A DNA stretch of 64,000 nt from the NCBI GenBank assembly GCA_015178975.1, contig WHVD01000032.1:620001-684000 (forward strand). Reading direction: 5' to 3'. Position 1 is the stretch's first letter. The number at the start of each line of letters is the position of its first letter. This document shows, piece by piece, positions 24,501 to 36,041 of the stretch. Under the pieces are notes generated by a model, which was given only the letters and a program-made list of their open reading frames with translations, had not been told where the DNA came from and ran no database searches. The stretch is from Hysterangium stoloniferum. Its lineage: Eukaryota; Basidiomycota; Agaricomycetes; Hysterangiales; Hysterangiaceae. The position numbers and the translations under genes are program-made.

Positions 24501-25494
24501 CACAACCGTCTCGTTGGCAGTCATCATGGTGGAACTGACAGACACCCTCACTTACGTTGTGCCGATTATGATTAGCGTCCTAGTAGCAAAAACTGTTGCC
24601 GATGCTTTGGAGCCTAAGGGAATCTATGATCTCTGCATAGAGTATGTCTGCGAGCTTGCTTACATCCCAAAGCCTTACCCGTCTTCTGCAGACTCATCGA
24701 GCTGCCATATCTTGACGGCAAGATGGAGCATCTATGGGGTGGTTTACAAGCAGGTGATGCTGTGAGCCCCGTTTTACTATACCTTGAGTCTATGACATGT
24801 CTGAGTGTATTGCTGCTACAGGCGGTTCGCGAAGTTGATGCTATTTACCTGGAGCGACCGAACACCGTCAGGCAACTTAGAGATCAACTTCAGTCCGTCG
24901 TATCCGCCGGATATGGCGACGGTGGACTACCCATCTTGCAGCAGGAATCGGGAGGGTCTAAGATGATAGGGTATATTGGTGTCAGCGAATTGGAACATGC
25001 CCTAAGTGAGTTTCTTCCTCCTTGCTCCGTCGGAGTTTTGGTGTTTCTATCTCGTTCCTGACACTGTCCTTAGCCATCGTTGCGGACGATGCCGATGCTA
25101 TATGTCAGTTTTACCCCGCAGTTGGTCCGAGTCACGATGATGTGACGTCCATATCATCCTCGTATCGAGAATTTAATAACGGTCCTGATCTGTTTGATTT
25201 TACCATGTATATGGATCATGTACGTATCAACAGCATCATCGTGCATCATTTCCTTATAAAGGCCATTAGGCTCCTTTATCTGTGTCCACCCATGCACCTC
25301 TGGAGCTTGTACAGCAGTTCTTTGTTAAGCTAGGGGCACGATATGTAGTTGTAACCAGCTCGTCAGGTTTTTGTAAGTTGTTATATTCATTACTGGAAGA
25401 CAGAGATGCCAATGACAATCTAGTCGAGGGGGTTATTGACAAGAAGCATTGGGTGGCGTTCCTCGATGAATTGGATGCCAGGAGGCGACAATAG
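21519..25494 (+). CDS. CLC-type chloride/proton antiporter with CBS domains
   Basis: This is a voltage-gated CLC-family protein, probably acting in endomembranes or vacuole like yeast Gef1. ATG 21519 opens a long Ser/Thr-rich cytosolic N-terminus. An intron at about 22159-22213 then joins IRVW to [13 protein letters not shown] and [13 protein letters not shown]. Helix B follows ([19 protein letters not shown]). The filter motifs are [10 protein letters not shown] (23191 region), [19 protein letters not shown] (about 23391-23450) and [20 protein letters not shown] (about 24200-24250). The second Glu of SLEEVS corresponds to the proton glutamate that channels replace, so transport rather than channel activity is inferred. 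The tail carries two CBS-like regions ([18 protein letters not shown]... and [19 protein letters not shown]) and ends ELDARRRQ. More than ten introns are present. The frame can be followed throughout. Confidence 0.92.
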
Positions 25495-26619
25495 GGGGTC
25501 GGTTTTTATATGAAAGGACACACGTCTGAATCTATTCAAGTCATCGTAATAACCTTATCTCCAAATTCCCTCTTATGACATGTTACGTATAGTATGTAAT
25601 GATGAGCCACGATTTTATCACATTATCATCTATAATTGGCATAGAAGGATGTTTTTTTATTGTGTGAGTTGCCGGAAAACAGTCACTTGCCTCTGTCCCT
25701 CGCAGTGAGTGCCACTGCAACCTGTCACGGCATGTTCCATCCGTCGGAAGCGTGTCAGCATGAACTTATCATTTTGCAATTTCATAGTTACCGAAGGCTC
25801 CGGGCACGATGTCACGTAGTGAAAGACGAACTGAGGCTAGATCGCTTGATCGATCTGCTCAACATGCATGCTACTAATTATAAGACAAATCATGGGGTAA
25901 TTCCCCACTCGGTGTGGATTGGTGGATTACCACTAAGACGTGAAGTATCAAATCCGTCAGATCTGATGTATCGTTTCTGAAAAAAAGACATGTCGTTGAA
26001 GAAGACTAATGTTTTCAACTTTGGCAAAGGTGGGGATTCGGGTGACTCCGACACAACGTTGGCGCGAAAGATCCGAATATTAAATCTGCACACCGGAAAG
26101 TACCCGATGCTGAGCGCGCAGAACGCGAAGCGGGACAGAACCTTATCTATGGCGTGCGAGTCAGCACGTTAAAACCCTTGAAACAGCAGGCAGAGTATGC
26201 CAATAATATTTTATATCGAAATGTAATAGTACTGCTTGTCTCGCCACTCCATAGGATTAAGAGAGCCTGGGCTAAGCACCAGGAAACCAAAAATATAAAC
26301 AGTCACACCAGTTTCAATGAAACCATATAATATATGCCATACGCATACTCTGCGCTATTTCCGGACAATTTCCTCGCAAAATATGCTTGCTTTTAATTTT
26401 TCTCCTTTTTTCGCGATCGATGCCAGTCATTGTACAGTCCGAGTCAAGTTGGTATATATAATATATCTTAATGTATTTAAACCACAACGGTGTTGGAGCG
26501 TTACAACCATTTCGGCCAGTCATATATTCTCGTACAAGAGATTAGGTTATTAAATCACCACCATAATTACTCCCAGTGAACATTGACGACACATTGCTTA
26601 CCAGTCAATCCACTTTGAA
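25495..26619. other. Intergenic, no gene recognised
   Basis: This spacer lies downstream of the CLC gene. A 106-codon plus-strand open frame at 25660-25980 has no recognisable domain. AT-rich sequence around 26280-26560 shows no repeat that I could pair elsewhere in the window. Confidence 0.4.
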
Positions 26620-26902
26620 ATCCAGCAGACGCAAGATTATCAAAGTCAGCGGGGACAACAGCCGCAGGAGTACCCGTTGAACCCGTATATCGAGCAGCAG
26701 CAAACGTCACAGCAATGATCTTTATCGCCGCGTTACGGGCCTGAATCGCTCCCAGCCCCATCACCAGCATCGAAACTAGTATAACAGGAGCAATCGCCAA
26801 CCTACGTTACACCTACGCCCTCGCGAAGCAGTCTCCTTCAAGGCAACAGGTTGTCTCCAGGGCACCCGTCACCGCCTTCCTATCCTATCCCGCCCCCCCC
26901 CC
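26620..26902 (+). pseudogene. Truncated, broken copy of part of the zinc-cluster gene at 33874-36041
   Basis: This segment aligns by eye, in the same orientation and nearly without gaps, with 34627-34911 inside exon 2 of the intact gene. Shared words include CAGCGGGGACAACAGC, AGGAGCAATCGCCAACCTACG and AGGTTGTCTCCAGGGCACCCGTC. In the parental frame it has a TGA at 26716-26718 and a TAA at 26782-26784 (a GAA codon in the intact gene). It lacks both ends of the gene and stops in a run of C at about 26886-26903. It is therefore a dead fragment about 8 kb upstream of its likely source. How it arose is unclear: a local duplication with later loss, or capture during break repair. Confidence 0.88.
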
Positions 26903-27340
26903 CGTTCGGATTCCAGTCATTTCATACAGTTCCCATATGGGAGCCTCCGTTACTTCTGATTTCAAACGTTCCATGACCTGCAAAAACTTCACGGGATCTT
27001 CAACAGAAAATCCACTGCGAAGTATGTCCCCCTTGGCTTTGGTGATGAAGCTGTTTTCATAACCACTGCCGCGTGCCAGGATCGCTCCAACGCGACTCAC
27101 GTCCACCGCCCAAATAATACCATTGATGGACATCCCTCCCACTCTCACGTTGAAGCGGTTTATGACTTCCTTCGCCCGCTGTATATAAAGCAGGTCAGGA
27201 ATGCGAAGGTGGAGGTTGGCCTTGACAGGAAACAGATAATGCTTGATAGTGAGGGTGAGGGTATTGGGATCCACTTTGACGAAACGATCCTCATAACTAT
27301 AGGGGTGAGCGATGAGTGGCTCTTGATCACTCTGGTTCAT
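26885..27340 (-). CDS. Small conserved protein of unknown function, C-terminus altered
   Basis: This 151-residue open frame starts at ATG 27340 (MNQSDQEPLIAHPYSYEDRF). The alternation of hydrophobic and polar residues, with PNTLTLTIKHYLFP, RIPDLLYIQRAKEV and GGMSINGIIWAVD, suggests a mostly beta, PH-like fold of about 110 residues. A helix-like end follows (VEDPVKFLQVMERLKSEV). I recall similar small fungal hypothetical proteins but cannot name a function. The final codons (GGGAG and the stop at 26885-26887) lie in the complement of the broken zinc-cluster fragment, across its run of C. The original 3' end may have been replaced by that insertion. No intron is needed. Confidence 0.6.
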   Translation of the reverse strand: MNQSDQEPLIAHPYSYEDRFVKVDPNTLTLTIKHYLFPVKANLHLRIPDLLYIQRAKEVINRFNVRVGGMSINGIIWAVDVSRVGAILARGSGYENSFITKAKGDILRSGFSVEDPVKFLQVMERLKSEVTEAPIWELYEMTGIRTGGGAG

Positions 27341-30300
27341 CTCGAGGATGGATGTTGCTACTCAACATGTTGGAGGGACGTGACGTCGAGTATCAAGGTT
27401 GCACTCCAAACGGCAGCCAAGATACCGAAACGCTAATTCGTCTGACCTGAACTCATACGATAAGAGATGCCAAGGCTTACTTTGCACCAGTAAAAGACTA
27501 GTCAGGAACGCTGTCGCAGCCACTAAATGATGCCGATACAGGGGTGCAACGCACTTGAACCAGCCTCAGATTGTCTGGGACTTTCCTTGTACTCAGATTG
27601 GAATCCGCATCCCAAGTTTTAATGGGGTTGTACGTACAGTAAATGTGATATCAGAGAGGTAGTATGGCTAGCCGACTCCGATGAGTGAGCACTCCTACTT
27701 AGTATACACGGCGCGAGACGACTTCACACAAGTCGGATTTACGTTGACCATTCCGATTTTCCGCCGTCAGATGGGCTTGCTGTCTTGTATATTCTGTGGC
27801 GTTATTCAACATCGCAGCTTTGCTCCCATACAGCCGTGCATCCGACAGCTGTGGCAACGGAAACATTCTGAAATAGTAGACTTCGAAACTTATACGTTAT
27901 TAGGCACGATAACAGGCCTTCCAGAACGGGGGGAAGCGGCTCTGTTTCAATGTCCACAAGTCTCTGATGACTTTCAAGCTATTTATCTACGTGTATGGAC
28001 AATAATGCTGTACATGTGCGCTATCGGTGTAAATACACTTGCCTAGTACAGCTGTTAGTCTTATACCAACCTATTCACGCAATCTGTAGAGTACTGGCAA
28101 TTCCCGGTGGCGAAAAAAGGGCTTGGTAGGCAATCGTAAATTTTTTTTCCCGTTCCCGCCATTTCCGCCGAGCCTTGAATAGACCGAAAGTTTTACTCCA
28201 TCGCAAAAATAGAAAAGGGGTAATAAATCATATCGATTTATACGTCGAGAATATTAAGATCAGCAGTGAGGTGACATGCATCAAAAGATGGCATTGGAAA
28301 ACATTGGCTCCTTCAGGGGGTGTGATGGGTAGCTCAGTTAGTTCACTTAACAATGCTGGATTAATTATTTTCTCCCTAGCGCACTTGAAATGTCATAGAG
28401 AAAATGTAAGTAGGTAGTCTATTGGCAAACTACTTACCATACATAGACTTTTTTCTAAATCCCGGACCCGGTGCATATTAGTATGCCTTGTGCAACCAAG
28501 GTTGACAACGGTCCGACAAACTTTACATTCTCATGTCCTACATGAATAAGATGTATGAGATATCTCGCGGCTGCATGAGAAAAAAAATTACCGTACAAAG
28601 TACTGTTTTGGCTGAAATCTTCGTGGTAACGTCATGCCTTGCGAGGAGAATCGATGAAGACCATGCTGTGCAGCTCTGCATAAATGCATCTTCCGCGCAT
28701 CTCCACGTGGGCGGACAAATATCCAAAATACTTGATGATTGTTGTTTGCTCTGAACTTCCCTACCGCCGAGTTTCAGGTTACTTCCCTGATTAGAACTGA
28801 AGCTTCCGGATGGTTGTAGACTTATCCGCTGTATTAGATCTGAACGTCAATCACATCTGCATAGGATATACTGTATTATTAAACGGCGAGATGAGGGGAG
28901 GGGGGGACTTATATCGTGTTTAAATGACACTACTTTATGTGGGATGAATGCTCGCTAAGCACATGCAAGAATGCAGCGTCTTAGAAACCTCCTGCCCATG
29001 ATCACAATTCAAATAACTTCAATTAGCAGATAACCCCAAAATTCAAAGTCGGAGGGGTCCGAACTCAAGGCTAACAACCATAGCAACTACCCACAGCATT
29101 TTTTTAAGAACACTGCCCTTTTTCGTAGCCCCAATTCAATTAAATAAGGATTTAACCGGACGAATCGGATCGAGGTCGTCTTAATGTTTCAAGTATAAGT
29201 TGGAGTCGGAGTCGAAGTTAGTATACGAGTCAACGAGCAATAATCGCTACGCCCCATATTTTCCTTCTAATGAATTCATATTTGTAACCATTCAGCAACA
29301 TACAATGTGCACATATCCACTACTTATGCGGAGATAGATACTTATCATGAAACTTGTCGAGGAGAGTCAGAGACGTTTGCCACCTCCCGGCCTACAAGAG
29401 AACTTTGATAACATCAGAAGAAAAACAGTCAAGGAATACGTCCCTATTACTAATTAAAGTTCAAAGCCTTACGTCACCTTTTAATTGGACTAACAGTGAA
29501 AGGGTAGATAAGGCACTCGATGTATGCCAATTTTAAATGAAAATCTTTTTGTCTATTGTTAATATTCCCAAGTAATCCCGAGATACTGGCAGAGGATGAA
29601 TTATCTTGGTGAATTACATAAGCCACCAGATAGTCATCAAGAAAAAATTGGTTCTTAGAATTCCCAATATTACTTTGGCAGTCTCTGAACTGAAGTTGAT
29701 TCTACGAATTTTGAAAAAATCCTTGGTGATTAGGGTTGCCATACAGACCACATGTACCTAATCACATTTAGTCTTTGTCGCACTCGCCGGAAGTAGTTCA
29801 TTCGGTATCATTAGATAACACAGCTGAAATTGAGGTATCGTACGGTACTAAACCAGAGGTTTCCCACATATCGTTTGGACGGTGCCTTACGTTCCGAAAG
29901 GGGGTGTAAGCTGATCACTCTTTTGGCCTGCTCTTCTTCTGTATAGCTCTGTTCTGTGGTTTTGGGGAATAATCCACCTTCCTGAACAACCTTTGACGGC
30001 CATAACAATGGCATATGTATATGGGGAGGAGAGGGGTGCACCTGAGCATGTTTCCAGCACCTGGCTAGCATGTTTCACTGTTCCATTACCTCTCCTATTA
30101 TACTTATATTCATGAATACCCACCCATAATTGCCCCAGACCCTGCCGAATTTCTTGAGAGAAACCAAACTTACTTTATTAGTTACAGAGACTCACATGGA
30201 TCGAATGATATATTTTACCATTCCCTAATATACAACCCTGACTTACCCAAGACCCATTTTCAAGAACAGGCTAAAATATGAGTATACTAGTAGTAGTGTT

Positions 30301-33300
30301 ACGGACTTAGGCCCGCGAGCTGCAAGGTGATGGATGCTTAGCCGGCTTACTATAAACTCATCTGTTTGTAATGAGTTACCGCCATCATACTCTGTCATTC
30401 GGTCTCCGGAACAGCACCGATTATTTCAACAATTCAAATGAAATTTATTGACTACCATATATTTAAGTCATGACCCATGCCATTCTTCTTCGACCCTGGA
30501 ACCTCGGTCTGAGTTTAAAAATATATTACATAATCACGTTAAGTCCGGTGCAACCGAACGGAATTCTGTGGACAGCTTGAGAGGCGCCCATAGGACGAGA
30601 GAGTAGCACTTGATGCCTGCGAATTTTGGCCTGTCTTTCGTACAAGATTGAGATGCTCGTGAGGGTTTTCTATAAGGGATAGCAGCCTCCTTTAACTATA
30701 TATGTACATTTTCACCGTTGTAGAATTGTAGTGCATTCAATCAGCTCCCCGCGCATCAGCCCCAAGCACTTACCGTAAGCTTCCAAATCACGACACGATT
30801 TGCGATTTTATTTATTCTGCGAAGATGCATACGAGCGGACGAAGGTAGCTTTCATTTTAACGGACAGAAGTAGGCATGCGACGCCTCGAAACTTATAAGG
30901 CGGAGGAATACTTTTGAATATTTAGGTAAGATGTGCGTAACTTTGATGGAGATGCATGAGAAGGCGTCTTACGTATATGATAATACGGTCCTCTAGCGGA
31001 AAGGAGAGTAGCTGTAGAGCATTATTGATGACGTAGGTGTAGTATTACATAAAGGACGAGGTTGTTGCTTAGGCATACCTGACTTACGTGGCCAACCAAC
31101 GAGGAGGAGGGGGGCTGAAGTGGCAGCGTGATGGTGAGGGGAAACTGATGTTCACATGATATCTGTGCTTCAGGGAACACACACACCCTTCTGTTTGATT
31201 GAATTACTCTACAGAAACCAACTCATTTTTAGCAACACACCTGTCAAAGGAACCAAAAGCGCTATTTCTGAATGGTCCAATGTCATACCAAACTGGATGA
31301 CAGGGGATAACCATAATTGCACAGCTATGTCAACGGCCCAGGCCATATAAATGCATGTCGTGTATGAACCCCATATTCAGAATCGGGCAGGGTATGTCTC
31401 TTTAGAATTGCCGTGGACACCAGTGCCAAGCATAGATAAAGATGCGTGATTGGACAGCGAGATCCTTGTTGGCGATTTTGACGACGCATGTTTCTAGCCT
31501 GGGTGATGCGTGGTGTGCAGTCTTTGGAATACAAGAGGGGGGGCAACAAGGGCGATGATATAGTCTTGCAACCCAGGCCATTAAATGGACGTGCGCAACA
31601 AGTCACACAAGCAGATTAATGGTGCAATGATATAATCGTCAGTGGAGACACGACCGACACGCTGGTCTTTTAAGCTCAAGCCTGAGATACATTTCCTGCG
31701 CTTCCACATCGGTACTTCTCAGTGCGCGCACAATGATCGCGCTCCAATTGCGGAGATAGATGTCAGGTTGGATAGGAGACAATTAAATAGTGTATCACCC
31801 CACCTTTTGGTGCGACGTGCCGACAGCTGGAGGAGGAGAGCCAGGTTTCGGCGTTGTGACCCATCGTGGCTGGACCCGATTTGCATTGCAGAACCCGAGG
31901 ATACATGCATTCGAATGGGGAGGGATGGACACCACGCCATGGAATGAAATGGCAAAAGGGATTGGAGGTGAAGTGATTGATTGGTTGTATTAGTATGGAA
32001 GCGGCGCAAGCGGCTAGGCATACCAGGAAGGATCGAGGGGTTTAATTGTTTACGACAATTAACGAGAAGCCTCCATCGCCCAATACCTCGGTATGAAAAT
32101 TCATATCCAATGTTCGATATATGGGTCATATACAGCCAGTGAGTAGACATATAGCGATCAAAAAGTCTGCAGATGTGACCTTGAGGGATGCGCGTAATTC
32201 ACAGTATGCTTCGACCCAGAGGAGAGGTAAAGACGGCTGTCAGAGTATTCCAATACAATGGCGTGCAATAGCGTGGCCAAATAAATTGCAACTGGCTGGG
32301 GATAGTTTTGGCCGGAAAACGTGCTATTAAGTTCCGATATCAGGGGAAACCAGTATTACCTGCTTAGAGGTGTTGAATGTGGGCTCTCGACTACGGGCTG
32401 AGATCGCAAAACACGATACATGTATTATATATAGTACACTGCCTGAGGGATTTATATTTACCGCTGTTAGCCCTTCTATTTCCTTCGTAGCCGTCGTCTT
32501 TTGCGTTCCATCAGCTTGACTCAATGTCGTCCCAATTATATTGAAACTCCGGTGCGGCTCAGCCGGCAGAGTGTGAAATCCCTCAAGCTTCGACTGCTTT
32601 GAACGAATAAACAAGATTATAATAATCATTTAAATGTCGGTATTAAGGTATATAGATCAACAGGGTCCACATTATAACACGGATTCGTGGAATATTGGCA
32701 AAGTGCAAGATCAGGGGTGGCGGCGGATAGTATATAAGAAACTCGTCACGACTACTCGATTGTGGCTTGAGTGTACAGGGAAATACACGCATTATGGTTG
32801 GCATTGAGGTGATGAATTCCAATGCTTGGCTCGGGAGGTGGAGGGAAAATATCGAGGTGTGGGAGGGAGTGTAGACAAGGGTCTAGACCTGTGAATACGG
32901 CATGCCTCACGTCGAGCACGCCCCCCCTCGCAGGAGGGAGTATTTAAACCAAAATGTGGGATGCAGGAGCTGGGGCATGTTTATTTCCTGGCTGTTATAC
33001 CCTGCTTTCCATAACATGAAATCGCAATGGATAAACCCCATTCTACGCTAGTCTCCGACTCTTCGAGACTGAGGTTCCGATGATGGTAAGGGCGAGGGTG
33101 AGAACAGTGAGCTAGCTATTTGTAGGTGGTTGCAGTCCGGCATAACATGGGGATCGATGTCTCGGAATTTACCCACTGTACCGATGAGAGCTTCGACTTG
33201 GACGTGATTAAGGGTTGGAAGAACCATGTGCTTTAAATGCCGGCGAGTGATGCTCGGAAAGGGCGTGAGCGAGGTTCCTAGCGTGCCGATGCATCGCGGG

Positions 33301-33873
33301 TATTTATATATAGGACTGCCTTTAAGAAACAGCACACAGTTCACTACAAGTTTAAGGAATATTACTTTGGGTTAAAACATTAATATAAGGTCATTGAGAA
33401 GTCAAAATGTCAGTTGGAGGATCTGTTCAGATAGAGGATCGACGCGAGTAAATTAAGAGCACTTTTGAGGCCGCGGCAGTACCCGGGCCGCAGCAAAGTG
33501 CTTTATACTATTATTTTTCATGTGCTGACTCTACATCGTGCACAGGATAATACTAGGAGAAATCGATTAACTGATGATCAATGCATTGAACGAAAGCACA
33601 ATGCAAACGCGCCGAATATCGAGTACAGACGATGCCTAAGTGCTACTGAATGGCGCATCTTCAAAGGCAATCTGGCAAGCAAGGACAAACAAAGCTGATT
33701 ACCAAATCACGTAATAGTATCTAAAAAATTAATATATTTCAATAATAATAATAATCATAATAAATAATAATAAAATTATTATTATTTCCCTGTATATTAT
33801 TTAGCTGCTACTTCAAAATGGCTCATTGCTGCTTTCTTCCCTTCTCCCTTCTCCCTCTTTCGTTCTCTCCACC
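27341..33873. other. 6.5-kb region without a recognisable gene
   Basis: No conserved domain, tRNA or paired repeat was found. Open frames of 100 to 143 codons (27681-28046, 31719-32150 minus, 32327-32629 minus) have no recognisable motif, and I saw no coherent set of splice sites joining them. TATA-like boxes (TATATAAG near 32730, TATTTAAA near 32941, TATTTATATA near 33300) occur in the last 1.2 kb. An AT-rich microsatellite of AAT-type units lies at about 33738-33790, just before the zinc-cluster gene. The region may hold a long promoter or noncoding transcripts, but nothing here proves it. Confidence 0.45.
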
Positions 33874-36041
33874 ATGTACCCACACAACTATTTCCCCGTC
33901 CACTATGACCAGCAAGATGATGCTGCCATTCCACATACACTTCCTCTTTATCAACAATCACATCCTCACCAATATCCTCAAGATCAAGAGCTGCAATCGT
34001 GTACTCAAGATTCATTTCCGTTTCCGTATCAACCGCAGCTACAGCTCCGCACCAATATCCATTATGAACCCTCAGTGAATCCATCTCCAGAGACCCCAGC
34101 CGTGTCGGAATACCATGCTCAAAGCCAGGAGTATACCAACTATCCAGAACACGTGCCCCACCAAGTCCCAGTCCAAGGGGACGCACCGGCCTACGATCCA
34201 CATCCGGTGTGGCAACAACAGCACGACCTCCAGCTCGCGTCGGCCGCAATGAATAATGATGGGTGAGTAGGCGATCATGTACTATGATCGATCGATCTTT
34301 CACTCAATATCCAAACAAACGTGCAGACAGAGCCAGCAGTGGCAAGGATATGCGCACGAAGATGACGATCAGGTGCAGAGTCAGCAGTCGCCCGACTACC
34401 ATGAGCAGCAGTACCATGCCGAGACAGGCTATGATGTGCCGCCGCATGGTGGCTATGTGAATTTGCCTGAGGATGTACACGGGCATGATTTAAATGGTTA
34501 TGCATATGAACACGCCTCTGTCTCTACAACCGAGCACGAACCTGGGGGAAATTACGTGCAGCCGGCGAGGGCGGGTCCCAACGTGGTTTTTGATGAGCCG
34601 TTACAACGTAGCGTAGAGCGTGGGCAGCAGCAGCAACAGACGCATGATTATCAAGGTCAGCGGGGACAACAGCTGCAGGAGTACCCGCTGTACCCGTATA
34701 TGGAGCAGCAGCCCACGTCACAGCAACAATGGGCTTTATCTCCGCGTTACCGGCCCGAATCGCTCCCCGCCCCACCGGCATCCCAACCAGTAGAACAGGA
34801 GCAATCGCCAACCTACGTTGCACCTACGCCGTCGTGGAACAGTCACCTCCAAGGTAACAGGTTGTCTCCAGGGCACCCGTCGCCGCCTTCCTATCCTATC
34901 CCCGCCCCGCCTCCGGCTAGTGCTTCTCCTCCTGCTGTCGAGCCTGCTCCCGCTGCCGCTCCTACACCGGCCGTTGTACATACCATCCTGCCGTACCCTC
35001 AAGCCCCCCCCTCGGTCTCCCCGGCTCCGGCTCCAATTCCGCGCCTCTCACGTGCATCCAGTGAAGCTTCAACGCCACGGACGCCGACGACCACAACACC
35101 GGCTCACCCTACCCGCTCGGCCCCTCCGCTCTCCACACCCCCAGTAGTGGTGCCCTCGCAAGCGCACCTGATCCCGCCACCCCGCCTGTCAAGATCTTCA
35201 CGCGCGCCCCAGCCATTCCGTCCCTTCCATCCCTACCCCCGTCGTGCAACCTCCCCCAGCTCCCCGTCCTCCCCGTCCAACCCCACACCAATTTTCGGAT
35301 TATTTGGATCATATCCTCTGTCACGAGGCCAGGCACTCCCCGGCCCGACGTGTGCACCGGAGACGAGTAGTTCTGTGATGCGGCTTGTGTTGGCGCCGCC
35401 GATGGTAAGAGTGGGGGGAACGAACGGCACCGCTGTTCCCCCTGCTGTTCCGTCTGCTGCAGCGAGGAGGCCGAGGATGGCGTGCTTCTTCTGCAGGAAG
35501 CGAAAGATTGCATGTGGTCCTGGGCCTAATTCTGTGAATTCGGCATCAGGGGGACAGGGGTCGTCGTCGGGGACAGGGAAGAGCTCCAGTGGGAGTTCGT
35601 GTGGAAGTGCAAGTCCGGTTGGGAGCGGGGGTGTTGGAAATGGAAGTGATAGCTCGATAGATGCGAGTTTGGGTTCTGACGCAGATACGAAGCCTGCTGC
35701 TAATGGAACGTTATCAGCGTCGGTCCCCGAGGATGACGGGCCGTGCAAGTACGTCTTTTCTCGCCTTCCGTGCGGCCATGCCTTTCTGATTCCTCTCGAT
35801 TTACAGCCAATGCGCGCGTCGTGGTCTGACGTGCCAACGTCCTACAGAATCCAAGCGAGGGGTTCGAAAAAATAAAATAAAAAAGACTGAGGAAGAGGAC
35901 GAAGGGTTGAGTAACGTGCGGCTCGAGGAAGCCCCGAGAGGCGCTAATAATACCTGTGGGGAGGAACATGACCACGATACGTTTGGCATGGATGATGATG
36001 AGCAGGAGGAGGAAGAGGAAAATATTAACGAGACGTCATGA
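33874..36041 (+). CDS. Zn(II)2Cys6 transcription factor with C-terminal zinc cluster
   Basis: This is a nuclear DNA-binding regulator of the fungal binuclear zinc cluster class. Three exons (33874-34262, 34327-35748, 35807-36041) give 681 residues. The start MYPHNYFPVHYDQQDD has the context CACCATGT. Residues about 1-510 are Gln/Tyr/Pro-rich and disordered, with long Pro/Ala/Ser tracts typical of activation regions. From about residue 516 the cluster begins ACFFCRKRKIACGPG. Its second half, CNQCARRGLTCQRP, is completed only across the second intron (TGC AA joined to C CAA TGC). Together these give six Cys as CX2CX6C and CX2CX6C, separated by 76 Ser/Gly-rich residues that include one extra Cys. 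A basic stretch (ESKRGVRKNKIKK) and a very acidic tail follow. The target genes are unknown. A broken partial copy lies at 26620-26902. Confidence 0.9.

Noticed and set aside
11180-25494. Metabolic gene cluster made by the neighbouring transporters
   Set aside because: No biosynthetic enzyme is present and the transporters belong to unrelated systems; adjacency alone is not evidence.
31719-32150. 143-codon minus-strand frame in the gene-poor interval
   Set aside because: No recognisable domain, no splice partners, and a similar frame is open on the opposite strand.
33797-34303. 168-codon minus-strand frame opposite the zinc-cluster gene
   Set aside because: Antisense shadow of exon 1 with no motif of its own.
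34277-34326. Zinc-cluster gene starting at ATG 34277
   Set aside because: This ATG lies in the first intron. Exon 1 from 33874 splices in frame and has the same Gln/Tyr-rich composition.
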